From contig NZ_FXUA01000002.1 in the NCBI RefSeq assembly GCF_900182815.1, positions 496,001-560,000 on the forward strand: a stretch of DNA of 64,000 nt. Direction: 5' to 3'. This stretch comes from Algoriphagus winogradskyi. GTDB lineage: Bacteria; Bacteroidota; Bacteroidia; Cytophagales; Cyclobacteriaceae. Under the pieces are notes generated by a model, which worked only from the letters and a program-made list of their open reading frames with translations, was not told where the DNA came from and searched no databases. How positions within the stretch are numbered: the first letter of the stretch is position 1; each line of letters begins with the position of its first letter. The translations under genes were made by a program, and so were the position numbers. Of the stretch, positions 26,726 to 35,699 are shown one piece after another.

Positions 26726-26760
26726 TAAAAAAAGGAGCTCAGAAGGCTCCTTTTTTTAAT
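26724..26760. terminator. Bidirectional terminator
   Basis: AAAAAAAGGAGC / GCTCCTTTTTTT with a 7-base loop between the convergent cysteine desulfurase and secreted-protein genes. Confidence 0.88.
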
Positions 26761-26784
26761 TTCAGCTTTTAGAATTTTAAATTC

Positions 26785-27528
26785 CTATTTGCCTTGATAT
26801 CCAATAGCATAAGGAGTCCATATCTCATAAATAGGGTCGCCTTTGGAACTTAGACCGCTATGATGCCATTCTCCGTCGATTACCTCATAATTGAAGTCTA
26901 AGTTGGCACCGACCCGGCTATCATCCCGGGAAAAGAAAGTGATGCTTTCCACATATTTACCATCCTTAGCAGTGTAAGTGCCTCCCCCCGTTCCGGAAAA
27001 TTCTTTTGTTTCAGAGTTGAAAGCAATCCATTGAAATCTACCCCCGCTAAGGATTTTCACAGTTCTTCTAGCTCCCGGAGTTGATCTGGATATTTCTTCT
27101 CCTCTTTTTCTACCTGTTATCACCCAGTTTCCCGTAAGATCGTCTTCCGTGTCAGACACTTTTTCCCAAATTTCCACGAGCATTTTCCCATTGATATCCG
27201 ATGAAATCACCATTTTCTCATTCACCCAATCCAGTTTGTATTTATTTGAAGTTCCAACTTGAAAAGGATCTAGGGTAAAGAAATCTAAAGTCTCCACATA
27301 ATTACCATCATTATAGGTAAATGGGCCTCCACCAGCACTGATAAAGTGATTGTCAGCGACCTGCTTAGCTCCAAATGCGAAATAATCATCTTGATAAATC
27401 TTGATGTATTCAATATCCTTTACTTCTTGACCATCTTGATGGGTAAGTTTCCAAGCGCCTTGCAGGCTTTGAGCCTCTGCCCAACTGAAGAATATTAAGG
27501 CTGTAAAAAAAAGTATAGTTGCTTTCAT
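26785..27528 (-). CDS. Secreted protein with two tandem lipocalin-like repeats
   Basis: A 247-residue exported protein, signal peptide about 1-19 (ending AEAQ). The mature part is two copies of one module of about 110 residues: copy 1 (about 22-127) has GAWKL, YIKIYQDDYFAF, GGGPFTYNDGNYVETLDFF and VEIWEKV; copy 2 (about 131-241) has GNWVI, VKILSGGRFQWIAF, GGGTYTAKDGKYVESITFF and YEIWTPY. The pattern recalls DUF4488/lipocalin-like Bacteroidota proteins, usually a single module. Ligand and function are unknown. It is monocistronic. Confidence 0.78.
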   Translation of the reverse strand: MKATILFFTALIFFSWAEAQSLQGAWKLTHQDGQEVKDIEYIKIYQDDYFAFGAKQVADNHFISAGGGPFTYNDGNYVETLDFFTLDPFQVGTSNKYKLDWVNEKMVISSDINGKMLVEIWEKVSDTEDDLTGNWVITGRKRGEEISRSTPGARRTVKILSGGRFQWIAFNSETKEFSGTGGGTYTAKDGKYVESITFFSRDDSRVGANLDFNYEVIDGEWHHSGLSSKGDPIYEIWTPYAIGYQGK

Positions 27529-27657
27529 GGACTTAACGGGTTTTATTCACCTATTAAATTCAACAAGATTCGGCAGAAAACCAATGCTTTATATATGTGA
27601 TGGCGTGATTTCCTGATAAATGAGAGTTTTCGCCTTTGAAATTCATAGTTTAATAAA

Positions 27658-27984
27658 ATGAAAGTTTTCTTGATTGGGGCATCTAAAAGTCAAGCGGAGC
27701 AAATGATTGCCGAAGACACCATTCACCAGATTGATTTGGACGGTCAAATTATCGCCTTGGTAAGGCAAAAGGATGAGTTTTTCGCATTTCAAAGTACCTG
27801 TCCGCATCGTGGAGCTTCCTTGCTACGGGGAGATCTGGATGCCGGGATAATCAGGTGTTCTTTGCACGGTTATTCTTTTGACTTGAAATCTGGAGAGGTC
27901 CAGCTCGGTTTATGCTCGGCTTTGGAAACCTATTCAGTGGAACTGACAGAGGAAGGCTTAAAGATCTCCGTTCCAAATGAATAG
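27658..27984 (+). CDS. Rieske [2Fe-2S] ferredoxin-like protein
   Basis: A 108-residue soluble Rieske protein. The cluster ligands are CPHRG (C48, H50) and CSLHGY (C67, H70), separated by the usual 16-residue loop; no transmembrane anchor or signal peptide is present, unlike the bc1 complex subunit. Small cytosolic Rieske proteins serve as electron carriers to oxygenases or have unknown partners. It precedes an APC permease by 101 bases containing a palindrome. No oxygenase gene is in the window. Confidence 0.92.
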   Translation: MKVFLIGASKSQAEQMIAEDTIHQIDLDGQIIALVRQKDEFFAFQSTCPHRGASLLRGDLDAGIIRCSLHGYSFDLKSGEVQLGLCSALETYSVELTEEGLKISVPNE

Positions 27985-27992
27985 CATATCAC

Positions 27993-28021
27993 CAATTATC
28001 AAGTTTTAAACTTGATAATTG
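27993..28021. repeat. 29-base AT-rich palindrome
   Basis: CAATTATCAAGTTT / AAACTTGATAATTG: 14-base arms, perfect, around a single T. It starts 8 bases after the Rieske stop. There is no T-tract next to it, so it is a poor terminator, and the following CACATTGACAATTGA continues the repeated-word texture. Confidence 0.75.
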
Positions 28022-28085
28022 AATTTGCACATTGACAATTGATTTTTCTAGCTACTTTAAGAATTCATTCACCCAAGTTCAAACT

Positions 28086-29354
28086 ATGTTAAAGCGCGGA
28101 ATTCGCAGATGGGATCTGGTTTTTTTGATTATTAATTCTGTGATTGGAGCAGGTATTTTTGGCCTTCCGGCAAAAGCATTTGCGCTTTCTGGACCTTATT
28201 CATTGTTGGCTTTTGGTGTTTGTGCAGTAGTAATGCTGGTGCTCATCTTAGTCTTTATGGAAGTCAGTTCTAGGTTTGACAGAACTGGAGGACCCTACCT
28301 TTACATCAAAGAAGCATTTGGCAACCTTCCGGCTTTCGCTGTAGGTTGGGTTTTGATGCTAACCCGGCTTTTTAGCTATGCTACTTTGGTCAATTTGCTG
28401 GTCATTTACATGTCTTTTTTCTCTCCGGTTTTTCAGGAAGAATGGATGAGAATTCTAATGATTGTGGGGATTACAGCAGTGTTAACAGGGATTAATCTAC
28501 TTGGAATCAAAGATTCTACCCGCACCACAAATATCCTGACAATTTCAAAATTGGTTCCGTTGACGCTCTTTATTGTGATTGGACTTTTCTTTTTAAATGC
28601 TGATGCTTTTGATTTCAGTTCGCCTCCGCCAATGCCTGAGTTTGCAAACTCTGCTTTGTTGCTAATTTTTGCTTTCGGTGGTTTTGAAGCAGGTTTGGTA
28701 ATCTCTGGGGAGGTTCAAAATCCTAGAAAAAATCTGCCTTTTGCTTTGATGACTGGAGCGCTGATTATTACTGTTTTTTATGTGTTGATTCAGATAGTTG
28801 CTATCGGAACTTTGCCAGATTTGGCTACTTCAGACAAGCCGCTTGCTGACGCAGCTTCCCGAATCATGGGATATGGTGGAGGCTTGTTTATTACGATTGG
28901 AGCTATAGTTTCTATTTTGGGAACCTTGAATGTTCAAATCCTTAGCGGATCCAGGTTGCCTTTTGCGCTTAGCGAATCGCGGCAATTCCCTCAAATATTT
29001 TCCTTTGTTCATCCCCGATTTCGCACGCCAACAGTTGCAGTTTTATTCTTTTCTATTCTGATTATTATCGTCGCAACGGTCTGGGATTTTATGGGGTCAC
29101 TGGCGATCTCTGTCATAGCCAGATTGCTGATTTACCTATTGGTATGCGGAGCTTTGATTCGCTTGCGCAAAAGCCAACCAGATGCAGATTACTACAAGTT
29201 AAAATTTGGAATACCCTTGGCAGTCGCGGGAATAGCTGCTACGATCTGGCTTCTCAGTAGCACTCAAATAGAGGAGATTACAGATATGGCCCTCTGGACA
29301 GCGTTGGGTTTTGTGATTTATGGAGTTCACAAGATTTTTTCAAGAAAAGATTAA
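28086..29354 (+). CDS. Amino acid permease, APC family
   Basis: A 422-residue transporter with about 12 transmembrane segments. The N-terminal GIRRWDLVFLIINSVIGAGI motif holds the GxG unwound helix-1 substrate site, and FGGFEAGLVISGEVQNPRKN is the conserved helix 6 to loop region of the APC superfamily. A frame extends 18 codons upstream to a TTG, but the first ATG (28086) fits the family. The substrate is not predictable. It follows the Rieske gene and may be on the same transcript; the PQQ dehydrogenase comes 134 bases later. Confidence 0.88.
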   Translation: MLKRGIRRWDLVFLIINSVIGAGIFGLPAKAFALSGPYSLLAFGVCAVVMLVLILVFMEVSSRFDRTGGPYLYIKEAFGNLPAFAVGWVLMLTRLFSYATLVNLLVIYMSFFSPVFQEEWMRILMIVGITAVLTGINLLGIKDSTRTTNILTISKLVPLTLFIVIGLFFLNADAFDFSSPPPMPEFANSALLLIFAFGGFEAGLVISGEVQNPRKNLPFALMTGALIITVFYVLIQIVAIGTLPDLATSDKPLADAASRIMGYGGGLFITIGAIVSILGTLNVQILSGSRLPFALSESRQFPQIFSFVHPRFRTPTVAVLFFSILIIIVATVWDFMGSLAISVIARLLIYLLVCGALIRLRKSQPDADYYKLKFGIPLAVAGIAATIWLLSSTQIEEITDMALWTALGFVIYGVHKIFSRKD

Positions 29355-29359
29355 GGTGG

Positions 29360-29393
29360 CTTTTTAACAACAAAGATCACAAAGCACACGCAA
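29360..29393. repeat. Word-repeat spacer before PQQ dehydrogenase
   Basis: CAAAG-ended words repeat three times with changing intervals (ACAAAG at 29371-29376, ACAAAG again at 29380-29385 and GCAAAG at 29391-29396). Only the repetition is seen; no function is indicated. Confidence 0.4.
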
Positions 29394-29488
29394 AGTTCTT
29401 GTCAGTTTTCCTCTTGTTTATTGAATTTGAGAATTGTTACATGAATTTTTCTGGATATTTTGCTTTCAAACCCAACTCAACCTATTCC

Positions 29489-31606
29489 ATGAAAGCTTTC
29501 CTCCCTATTGCTGTTGGCTCTATATTACTTTTTTCTGCCTGCCAACAGAAAGTTTCAGAAATTGACTATACCGATTGGTCGCACTATGGAGGCCCAGAAG
29601 ATGGTTCGAGGTATTCTTCTTTATCCCAAATCACTAAGGAAAATGTATCCCAGCTGGAAGTTGCTTGGACATACCATACTGGAGATGCAACCGAGCGCTC
29701 GCAAATTCAATGTCAGCCGATAGTAGTAAATGGTTTACTTTATGGCTCGACGCCTACGTTAAATGTGTTCGCAGTAAATGCAGCCACAGGGCAGGAAGTT
29801 TGGAGATTTGATCCTTTTGAGGTGCTGGGAGGAGAAAATTCCTGGGCAGGAACAAATCGTGGTGTAAGCTATTGGGAGGATGGTGATGATAAAAGAATTC
29901 TTTTTGGAGCGGGAAATTGGTTGATGGCAGTAAATGCAGAGACTGGTGAGCCAATTCTTGGTTTTGGAGATCAGGGTAAAGTTGATCTTCGAAAAGAATT
30001 AGATACAGAACGCGAGGATTTCCTGATAGTAGCTAATGCTCCTGGAGTGGTGTATGGTGATTTGTTGATTATTGGGATGCGACTTTCCGAAGGGTTGGAT
30101 GCTGCACCAGGTCACATTCGTGCCTACAATATCAGAACTGGTGAGCGGGAATGGATTTTCCATACTATTCCTCAGGAAGGAGAACCTGGCTTTGAGACTT
30201 GGGATCCAGCGAATATAAAACAGATTGGTGGAGCAAATAACTGGGCTGGAATGACGGTGGATCATGAGAGAGGAATCGTATTTGTGCCAACCGGCTCGGC
30301 TACCTATGATTTTTGGGGAGGCTATCGCAAAGGAGATAATCTTTATGCCAATTCTCTGATTGCATTGAATGCCCAAACAGGTGAAAGAATTTGGCATTTT
30401 CAGGCGGTACATCATGATGTCTGGGATCGAGATTTTCCTGCAAATCCAAACTTAATTCGAATTCAGAAGGACGGAAAGTGGATAGATGCAGTCGCGCAGA
30501 TTTCCAAACAAGGGATGACCTATGTGTTTGATCGGGAGACAGGGGAGCCGGTTTGGCCCATTGAAGAAACGCCTATGACTCAGTCTTCGATGCCGGGGGA
30601 ATTTACTTCTCCGACTCAACCTATTCCATCTTTGCCTGAGCCGTTTATGACTATGGTTTTTGAGGACAAAAATATTTTAAATCTAAAGCCTGAGTGGGAA
30701 GCAGATATCAGAAGTCAGTTGAAAAATGCGATTTATGGTGATACTTGGGCTCCTCCTCATCCGACCAAACCTCTGGTTCTTTTCCCAGGAATGGATGGTG
30801 GTGGAGAATGGGGCGGTGCTTCTTTTGATCCAACAAATCAAACGTTATACGTGAATGCAAATCAAATTCCTTGGATAATAGGAATGACTCCGAATGCGGA
30901 TTTTGAAAATATTGGTAAATCCGTTTACACAAACTTTTGTGGGAATTGCCATGGGTTAGATAGAAAAGGAAACCCTCCGGCAATCCCAAGTTTATTGGGA
31001 GTGAAGGAGAAATATACCTATGATTCCTTGGCTATTTTGCTTCAAAAAGGAAGGGGAGCGATGCCTTCTTTTGTTCATATCGCTGATGAAAATAAGAAGG
31101 TTCTCTTAAACTATCTCTTGGATAAAGCCCCAGATGAAGGTGATAAGAAAGAAATGGAAGGTGCAGCTACACAGCTTTTCCCTCGCTATTATATGGATGG
31201 CTATAAAAAGTTGGTCACTAAAGATGGAATGTACGGGTCAAACCCGCCTTGGGGGCTTTTAACCGCAATCGATATGAATACAGGCAAGAAAAAGTGGCAA
31301 GTTCCGCTGGGAGAAATTGATTCACTGAGCGCCCAGGGATTTGCTCCTACTGGCACTGAAAATTACGGTGGACCAGTGGTCACTGCTGGTGGTGTCCTTT
31401 TTATTGCTGCTACAAAGGATGAGAAAATCAGAGCTTTCGATAAGGAAACTGGTGAAATTCTTTGGGAAGCAAAACTTCCTGCGTCGGGACACGCTACCCC
31501 GGCAGTATACGAAATGAATGGAAAGCAATTTCTAGTAATTGCCTGTGGAGGTGGGAAAGGAACTAGAAGTGGTGACGCTTATGTGGCTTATGCTTTACCA
31601 AAGTAA
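29489..31606 (+). CDS. PQQ-dependent dehydrogenase with inserted cytochrome c domain
   Basis: A 705-residue exported lipoprotein-like quinoprotein. The ATG at 29489 gives a signal with lipobox LLFSAC; the upstream extension lacks homology. The eight-bladed propeller carries PQQ-type repeats such as VAWTYHTGD, INVN/IALNAQTGERIWHFQAVHHDVWDRD and DGGGEWGGASFDP. Between about residues 475 and 555 a cytochrome c domain is inserted: haem site CGNCH (about 484-488) and a distal-ligand candidate GAMPSF. The family includes membrane glucose and polyol dehydrogenases (quinoprotein glucose dehydrogenase-like), which oxidise sugars or alcohols outside the cytoplasm. No PQQ synthesis gene is in view. Confidence 0.88.
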   Translation: MKAFLPIAVGSILLFSACQQKVSEIDYTDWSHYGGPEDGSRYSSLSQITKENVSQLEVAWTYHTGDATERSQIQCQPIVVNGLLYGSTPTLNVFAVNAATGQEVWRFDPFEVLGGENSWAGTNRGVSYWEDGDDKRILFGAGNWLMAVNAETGEPILGFGDQGKVDLRKELDTEREDFLIVANAPGVVYGDLLIIGMRLSEGLDAAPGHIRAYNIRTGEREWIFHTIPQEGEPGFETWDPANIKQIGGANNWAGMTVDHERGIVFVPTGSATYDFWGGYRKGDNLYANSLIALNAQTGERIWHFQAVHHDVWDRDFPANPNLIRIQKDGKWIDAVAQISKQGMTYVFDRETGEPVWPIEETPMTQSSMPGEFTSPTQPIPSLPEPFMTMVFEDKNILNLKPEWEADIRSQLKNAIYGDTWAPPHPTKPLVLFPGMDGGGEWGGASFDPTNQTLYVNANQIPWIIGMTPNADFENIGKSVYTNFCGNCHGLDRKGNPPAIPSLLGVKEKYTYDSLAILLQKGRGAMPSFVHIADENKKVLLNYLLDKAPDEGDKKEMEGAATQLFPRYYMDGYKKLVTKDGMYGSNPPWGLLTAIDMNTGKKKWQVPLGEIDSLSAQGFAPTGTENYGGPVVTAGGVLFIAATKDEKIRAFDKETGEILWEAKLPASGHATPAVYEMNGKQFLVIACGGGKGTRSGDAYVAYALPK

Positions 31607-31616
31607 TCTTTTGAGA

Positions 31617-32027
31617 CTACCCTTTGTAATACATTGATTTGCGATTCGTCATTCCATCAATGGAAAACTTACCTGCCCCGAAAATTAAAATACAGAAGAA
31701 AACTATAAAATACAGGAGAGGTAATTCTTTTCTCCCAAATGGGTCTGAAGCGTGTGCCACAAAAACTGCAATCAGCATAGTAATCATAAGTGGGATTGTG
31801 GCTAGACGAATTTTGAATCCAATGATCACTAAAATGCCACAAAGTAGTTCAGCAAATACTGCAAGTGACAAAGAAACCACTGGACCCAAACCTAGAAAAT
31901 CCATGAATTTGATGGGATCGTCACCAAATAGCCGTAGCAATTTAGGATAACCATGTGTTATAATCATACCGCCGGCTCCTAATCTAAGCGCTAAAAGGCC
32001 TATGTCTTCTAATACAGTCTTCTTCAT
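31617..32027 (-). CDS. DoxX family membrane protein
   Basis: A 136-residue protein with four transmembrane segments and the DoxX family start (DIGLLALRLGAGGMIITHGYPKL). DoxX-type proteins are small quinone-linked or thiosulfate-oxidation related membrane proteins; most bacterial members have no defined function. It converges on the PQQ dehydrogenase gene with 10 bases between stops. Confidence 0.85.
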   Translation of the reverse strand: MKKTVLEDIGLLALRLGAGGMIITHGYPKLLRLFGDDPIKFMDFLGLGPVVSLSLAVFAELLCGILVIIGFKIRLATIPLMITMLIAVFVAHASDPFGRKELPLLYFIVFFCILIFGAGKFSIDGMTNRKSMYYKG

Positions 32028-32129
32028 TTCTCTGGGTGAATTTTAAGATTGCAATCCAAATTATGATTTGCTCTCAATAATCAAAGGCCTTTTTATACAA
32101 CTTGCTGCATGATGTTATAGTAAGGCATA

Positions 32130-32162
32130 AAAAAAAAGGCAGCCAGTAAGGCTGCCTTTTAA
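32130..32162 (-). terminator. Terminator of the polysaccharide cluster
   Basis: AAAAGGCAGCC / GGCTGCCTTTT with loop AGTAA and a nine-T run on the minus strand, just after the last cluster gene. Confidence 0.88.
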
Positions 32163-32182
32163 TGTTTGGGTTAACTGTTAAA

Positions 32183-32902
32183 TTACTTCCCTTTTTTATT
32201 GATCATTGTCATGACTGTCTGCCCGATGACTTTCAGATCAGTTAATAGATTTACTTGGGAAAGGTATTTTAAGTCCAAGATTACTCGTTGACACATTTCT
32301 TCTACGGTCTCTGCATAGCCAAAATCAACTTGGCCAATAGAAGTAATCCCTGGACGCAAAGTCAATAGCTGGGCATATTGAGGCTGTCTAGCGACAATCT
32401 GCTTAATAAAGTGGGCACGCTCGGGTCTAGGCCCAACGACTGACATATCACCCATCAGCACATTGAAGAATTGAGGTAGCTCATCTAAGTGAGTTTTTCT
32501 CATGAAGTTACCCCATTTGGTAATTCTAGGATCATTGTCCGTAGTCAGCTGTGGTCCATTCACCTCAGAGTCTACAATCATACTTCTATACTTAAGAATG
32601 TAGAATGGTTCGCCATTTCTACCAATTCTTTCCTGCTTATAAAATACAGGACCTTTAGAGGTTAGCTTAGTAATAAATGTCAAAGCAATAAATACAGGAA
32701 GGCCTGCAAGAATGGCGATGGTGGAAAACAAGATATCGAAAGATCTTTTTACAAATCTTGTAGTAAGTTCTATTCCCTCATTAACAGTCTGTGAAACAGA
32801 GTTTCTGGAAATATTTGTTAAGGCAAAAAGGTCAGGGATAATCCTTCCCGACTGATAGCCTTTAAAAACAATTTCTTGTTGGTTTGATTGATTACGTATC
32901 AT
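32183..32902 (-). CDS. Phosphoglycosyl transferase (bacterial sugar transferase), short form
   Basis: A 239-residue monotopic phosphoglycosyl transferase that moves a sugar-1-phosphate from a nucleotide sugar to undecaprenyl phosphate, starting repeat-unit assembly. The membrane helix/re-entrant segment lies at about 51-84 (KRSFDILFSTIAILAGLPVF...), followed by the catalytic GPVFYKQERIGRNGEPF, KYRSM and the LDELPQFFNVL dyad (D-E), with GPRPE after it. The four- or five-helix N-terminal domain of WcaJ/WbaP is missing: a minimal catalytic form. The 167-base gap in front suggests its own promoter. Confidence 0.9.
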   Translation of the reverse strand: MIRNQSNQQEIVFKGYQSGRIIPDLFALTNISRNSVSQTVNEGIELTTRFVKRSFDILFSTIAILAGLPVFIALTFITKLTSKGPVFYKQERIGRNGEPFYILKYRSMIVDSEVNGPQLTTDNDPRITKWGNFMRKTHLDELPQFFNVLMGDMSVVGPRPERAHFIKQIVARQPQYAQLLTLRPGITSIGQVDFGYAETVEEMCQRVILDLKYLSQVNLLTDLKVIGQTVMTMINKKGK

Positions 32903-33069
32903 TGGTTTAGTCTTTTAAGTCAATTACTGTGGTACTTTGTCTTATCCAATAGGGATGCCAAGCGTAAACATGCCTATTTTGATGAATAGGGTGCTTTTTG
33001 GGAAATCGTTAACATTATTTATGTGGAGGCTATCCACAAATCGAGCGTTTTTTTCCTAGTGGGTTAAGG

Positions 33070-33987
33070 TTAGGAATGGCTCCAATAAGCCTTTGTCATA
33101 GATAGGGACTTGGAAAGTCCAAGTGGAAGGGAGCGGTAGTGCAGCCCCAGTTTATACCCAGCCAATTTCGCCCCAGTTGCAATCAGACATTTTGGGATCA
33201 GTAATGGATTATGCTTAAGTGTGTAGGTGAGTTCTGATTTGAGATATTTGAATCCTTCACTTTCTGCTCTGCCAAATTTCTCGAAGATCCAGCGGTTGTT
33301 GATATGAAATACTCCAATATCAAAATATCGCTTAAATTCTTCAATGGCTGAATAATCATGTGAATGGTATATTTTGGAATGCGAAAGGTATGCCAATTTC
33401 CATCCATTCAATAACATTTTCCCCGCAATCAATACATCTTCGCCTAAAATGGATCCTATTGGGAATCCATTGACTTCAAAAAAAGCTGTCTTACGATATG
33501 CAGCGAAGGAATTGGAGCAAGAGATAGTCCTAATTCCGTAGCGATCAGCATCTTCCAAACTTCTAACCTTGGATTCAGAGGGATAATTAAACAGGCGTGC
33601 GTGGGTCTCTAAAACCTTGGCATTCTTATGGGGAAGCTGACGGCCATAGACCATCCCGAGCTCAGGGTTATTTGCTAAACTCTCTACCATCACGCGAATG
33701 GCATCTGGCTCTGCTAGAATTGCATCTTGGGTAAGAAATACAAAAATATCTGCATCGGGAAAAGTCTCAGCAGCCATTTGCCTAGTGCCGCCATGGTCAA
33801 AATTCTTTTTGTCGATTTGAATTAAATCGCAAGTTTCCTCATTGATCAGATCCAAAGTACCATCAGTACTACCCGAATCGATGATTACCAATCTTGAAAT
33901 AGGATAGGTTTGCATTGCCACACCTGCAAGTACATCTTTCCAGATTTTGCCAGCATTCAGGGTGGGGATAAAAATATTGACTTGCAT
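33070..33987 (-). CDS. Glycosyltransferase family 2 (rhamnosyltransferase-like)
   Basis: A 305-residue inverting GT-A transferase. The N-terminal IFIPTLNAGKIW and IDSGSTDGTLDL motifs, a KKNFDHGGTRQ stretch as in WbbL-like rhamnosyltransferases, the DxD-like FLTQDAI, and the catalytic GEDV loop are present; no membrane segment is obvious. It starts 3 bases downstream of the beta-helix gene stop, in the same transcript. Donor and acceptor sugars are not known. Confidence 0.9.
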   Translation of the reverse strand: MQVNIFIPTLNAGKIWKDVLAGVAMQTYPISRLVIIDSGSTDGTLDLINEETCDLIQIDKKNFDHGGTRQMAAETFPDADIFVFLTQDAILAEPDAIRVMVESLANNPELGMVYGRQLPHKNAKVLETHARLFNYPSESKVRSLEDADRYGIRTISCSNSFAAYRKTAFFEVNGFPIGSILGEDVLIAGKMLLNGWKLAYLSHSKIYHSHDYSAIEEFKRYFDIGVFHINNRWIFEKFGRAESEGFKYLKSELTYTLKHNPLLIPKCLIATGAKLAGYKLGLHYRSLPLGLSKSLSMTKAYWSHS

Positions 33988-33990
33988 AGC

Positions 33991-35691
33991 TTAAAAATAA
34001 ATTTCTGTGATTTCTACTCCACCATAATTGGCAGTGCCCGATACGAGTTTTTCCTTTCCGACCGACGCTTTTCCTTTTCCCACGAAAAGTACCGTTTCTG
34101 TATTTTTAATTCCTCTATACTCATTGCCTTCCAAAGTCAGTTGATTAGGATAATGACTTCGAAATGCTTGATTTTCCGCGCCTCCTAGGATTGATGTGAT
34201 TTTGTTGTTTTTCACGACTAATTCCTTGGAGCTGTCGTCAAAAATAGCGGTGTTATACGATTTGATCTGATTGCCGATGAGCTGTACATTTTTAGCGGTT
34301 TTCCTGAGAATGATCGCTGATGCATTTTGACTGACAATTTCATTATTTTCAATTATTGCCCCATCAGCCTGCGTAATTAAAATAGCTGGGTTATTCGATT
34401 TATTCTCAATCTTATTGTCTTTCAATTCAACTTCCCCTTTCAAGTTTAGATTGAAGTTAGCATGTGAAAAGCTGTTGTTTTCTATGAAGAACTTATCGAC
34501 ACGAATACCATTTGGAAGGGAAAGAGAACCCAGCTCATTGTCCCGAAGATGAATTTTCTGAGCTTTTGTATTTGCGATCAAATTAATGCTGCTGAATCTA
34601 TTTTTCTCTAGAAGCAATTCCTCTAAATCCAGCGTTATTTCAACTTGATTATCTGCCCAGTTTTCTTTCCCCAATATGACTCCACAGCTTTCCACGTAAA
34701 TAGCAGGTCGGTTATTTCGGTATGCTTCATTTTTATAAATCAACACATTGGATACATTGATCAATGTAACGATTCCAGAGCCATCCGGAGTAGACTCACC
34801 CTTCACAAAACCATTTCCACACGTGATGTTTTTTGTAATCACACATTCTATATCCTTTGCTTTTTCTTTGGATCGGTTGTTAATGTCAATCGCATCGGAG
34901 GCATTTTCTTCCAAGATATTATAGGAGAAATTGTAATCTTTTTCTTTGCCGGTCTCGCCGAAGGCCACTTGTATACCCGACATTCCATTGTGGCGGATGA
35001 CATTGTTGATGACTTCTACTTTGCGGCTACCGTGAATAAATACACCATTCTCACCGTTTTGATAAATCTCAGAATCATGTATGGAAATTGTATTACTGGA
35101 CAGTATTCGAATACCTGTTCCCGGCTGATAGGTGTGAGTTTCGGTCCTAGGCATACCAAAATGATGAATCTTCGAATTGACTATCTCAATACCACTAGAC
35201 TCAAAAGTCATAATGCCAGGATACGCTCTTAGCTTTGTTGAATCGCCAATTAGCTCGGTGTTATAAATTCGGATTTGATGGCTTTTTAATAGGTAAATGC
35301 CTTCATTTTTGGATTCGCCCCTCAAAGAAATTCTCACATCAATCACGCCTTGTCCGAGAATCAAGGGATTTGGTGAGTTTTGTTTCTCGATGGAATATTC
35401 ACCCACTTTAACTGAAGGGTGATGTTTTAGAATTCCATCTGCAAGAATATTCACGCCGGACTTAAGTAGGATGGTGCGAATCTGGTATTCACCTTCAGGG
35501 AAAAAAATAGTCTCACCTTCTTTTGCCTGATTAATCAGGGTCTGAATTGCCTCTGTCTGGTCTTTTTCGGAATCAGCCAATATACCTAAGTCAAGAACAT
35601 TGGTGTACCCTCCAACTTGCAAAGAATCCGATTGGCAGATTCCTGTTAATGGAGAAATAAAAAGCAGAAATAATGAAAGGTAGTTAAGCAT
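33991..35691 (-). CDS. Secreted right-handed parallel beta-helix protein
   Basis: A 566-residue exported protein: signal peptide about 1-19 (MLNYLSLFLLF...GICQ), then the pectate-lyase-3/GH28-type start NVLDLGILADSEKDQTEAIQ and FFPEGEYQI, then many short repeats with N/I/V/N spacing (HDSEIYQNGENGVFIHG, VINNVIRHNGMSGIQVAFG, NIEDNNRS-like). It may be a polysaccharide lyase or epimerase, but no catalytic residues can be assigned. An ATG 30 bases upstream overlaps the preceding gene; the internal ATG is preferred because of the signal peptide. Its location inside a polysaccharide cluster suggests it modifies or releases the polymer. Confidence 0.83.
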   Translation of the reverse strand: MLNYLSLFLLFISPLTGICQSDSLQVGGYTNVLDLGILADSEKDQTEAIQTLINQAKEGETIFFPEGEYQIRTILLKSGVNILADGILKHHPSVKVGEYSIEKQNSPNPLILGQGVIDVRISLRGESKNEGIYLLKSHQIRIYNTELIGDSTKLRAYPGIMTFESSGIEIVNSKIHHFGMPRTETHTYQPGTGIRILSSNTISIHDSEIYQNGENGVFIHGSRKVEVINNVIRHNGMSGIQVAFGETGKEKDYNFSYNILEENASDAIDINNRSKEKAKDIECVITKNITCGNGFVKGESTPDGSGIVTLINVSNVLIYKNEAYRNNRPAIYVESCGVILGKENWADNQVEITLDLEELLLEKNRFSSINLIANTKAQKIHLRDNELGSLSLPNGIRVDKFFIENNSFSHANFNLNLKGEVELKDNKIENKSNNPAILITQADGAIIENNEIVSQNASAIILRKTAKNVQLIGNQIKSYNTAIFDDSSKELVVKNNKITSILGGAENQAFRSHYPNQLTLEGNEYRGIKNTETVLFVGKGKASVGKEKLVSGTANYGGVEITEIYF

Positions 35692-35699
35692 GGTTTGAT

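Noticed and set aside
34645..35232. 195-codon plus-strand frame inside the beta-helix gene
   Set aside because: It lies wholly antisense to a gene with a signal peptide and clear repeats and shows no family motif; it is a composition effect of the repeat-rich gene.
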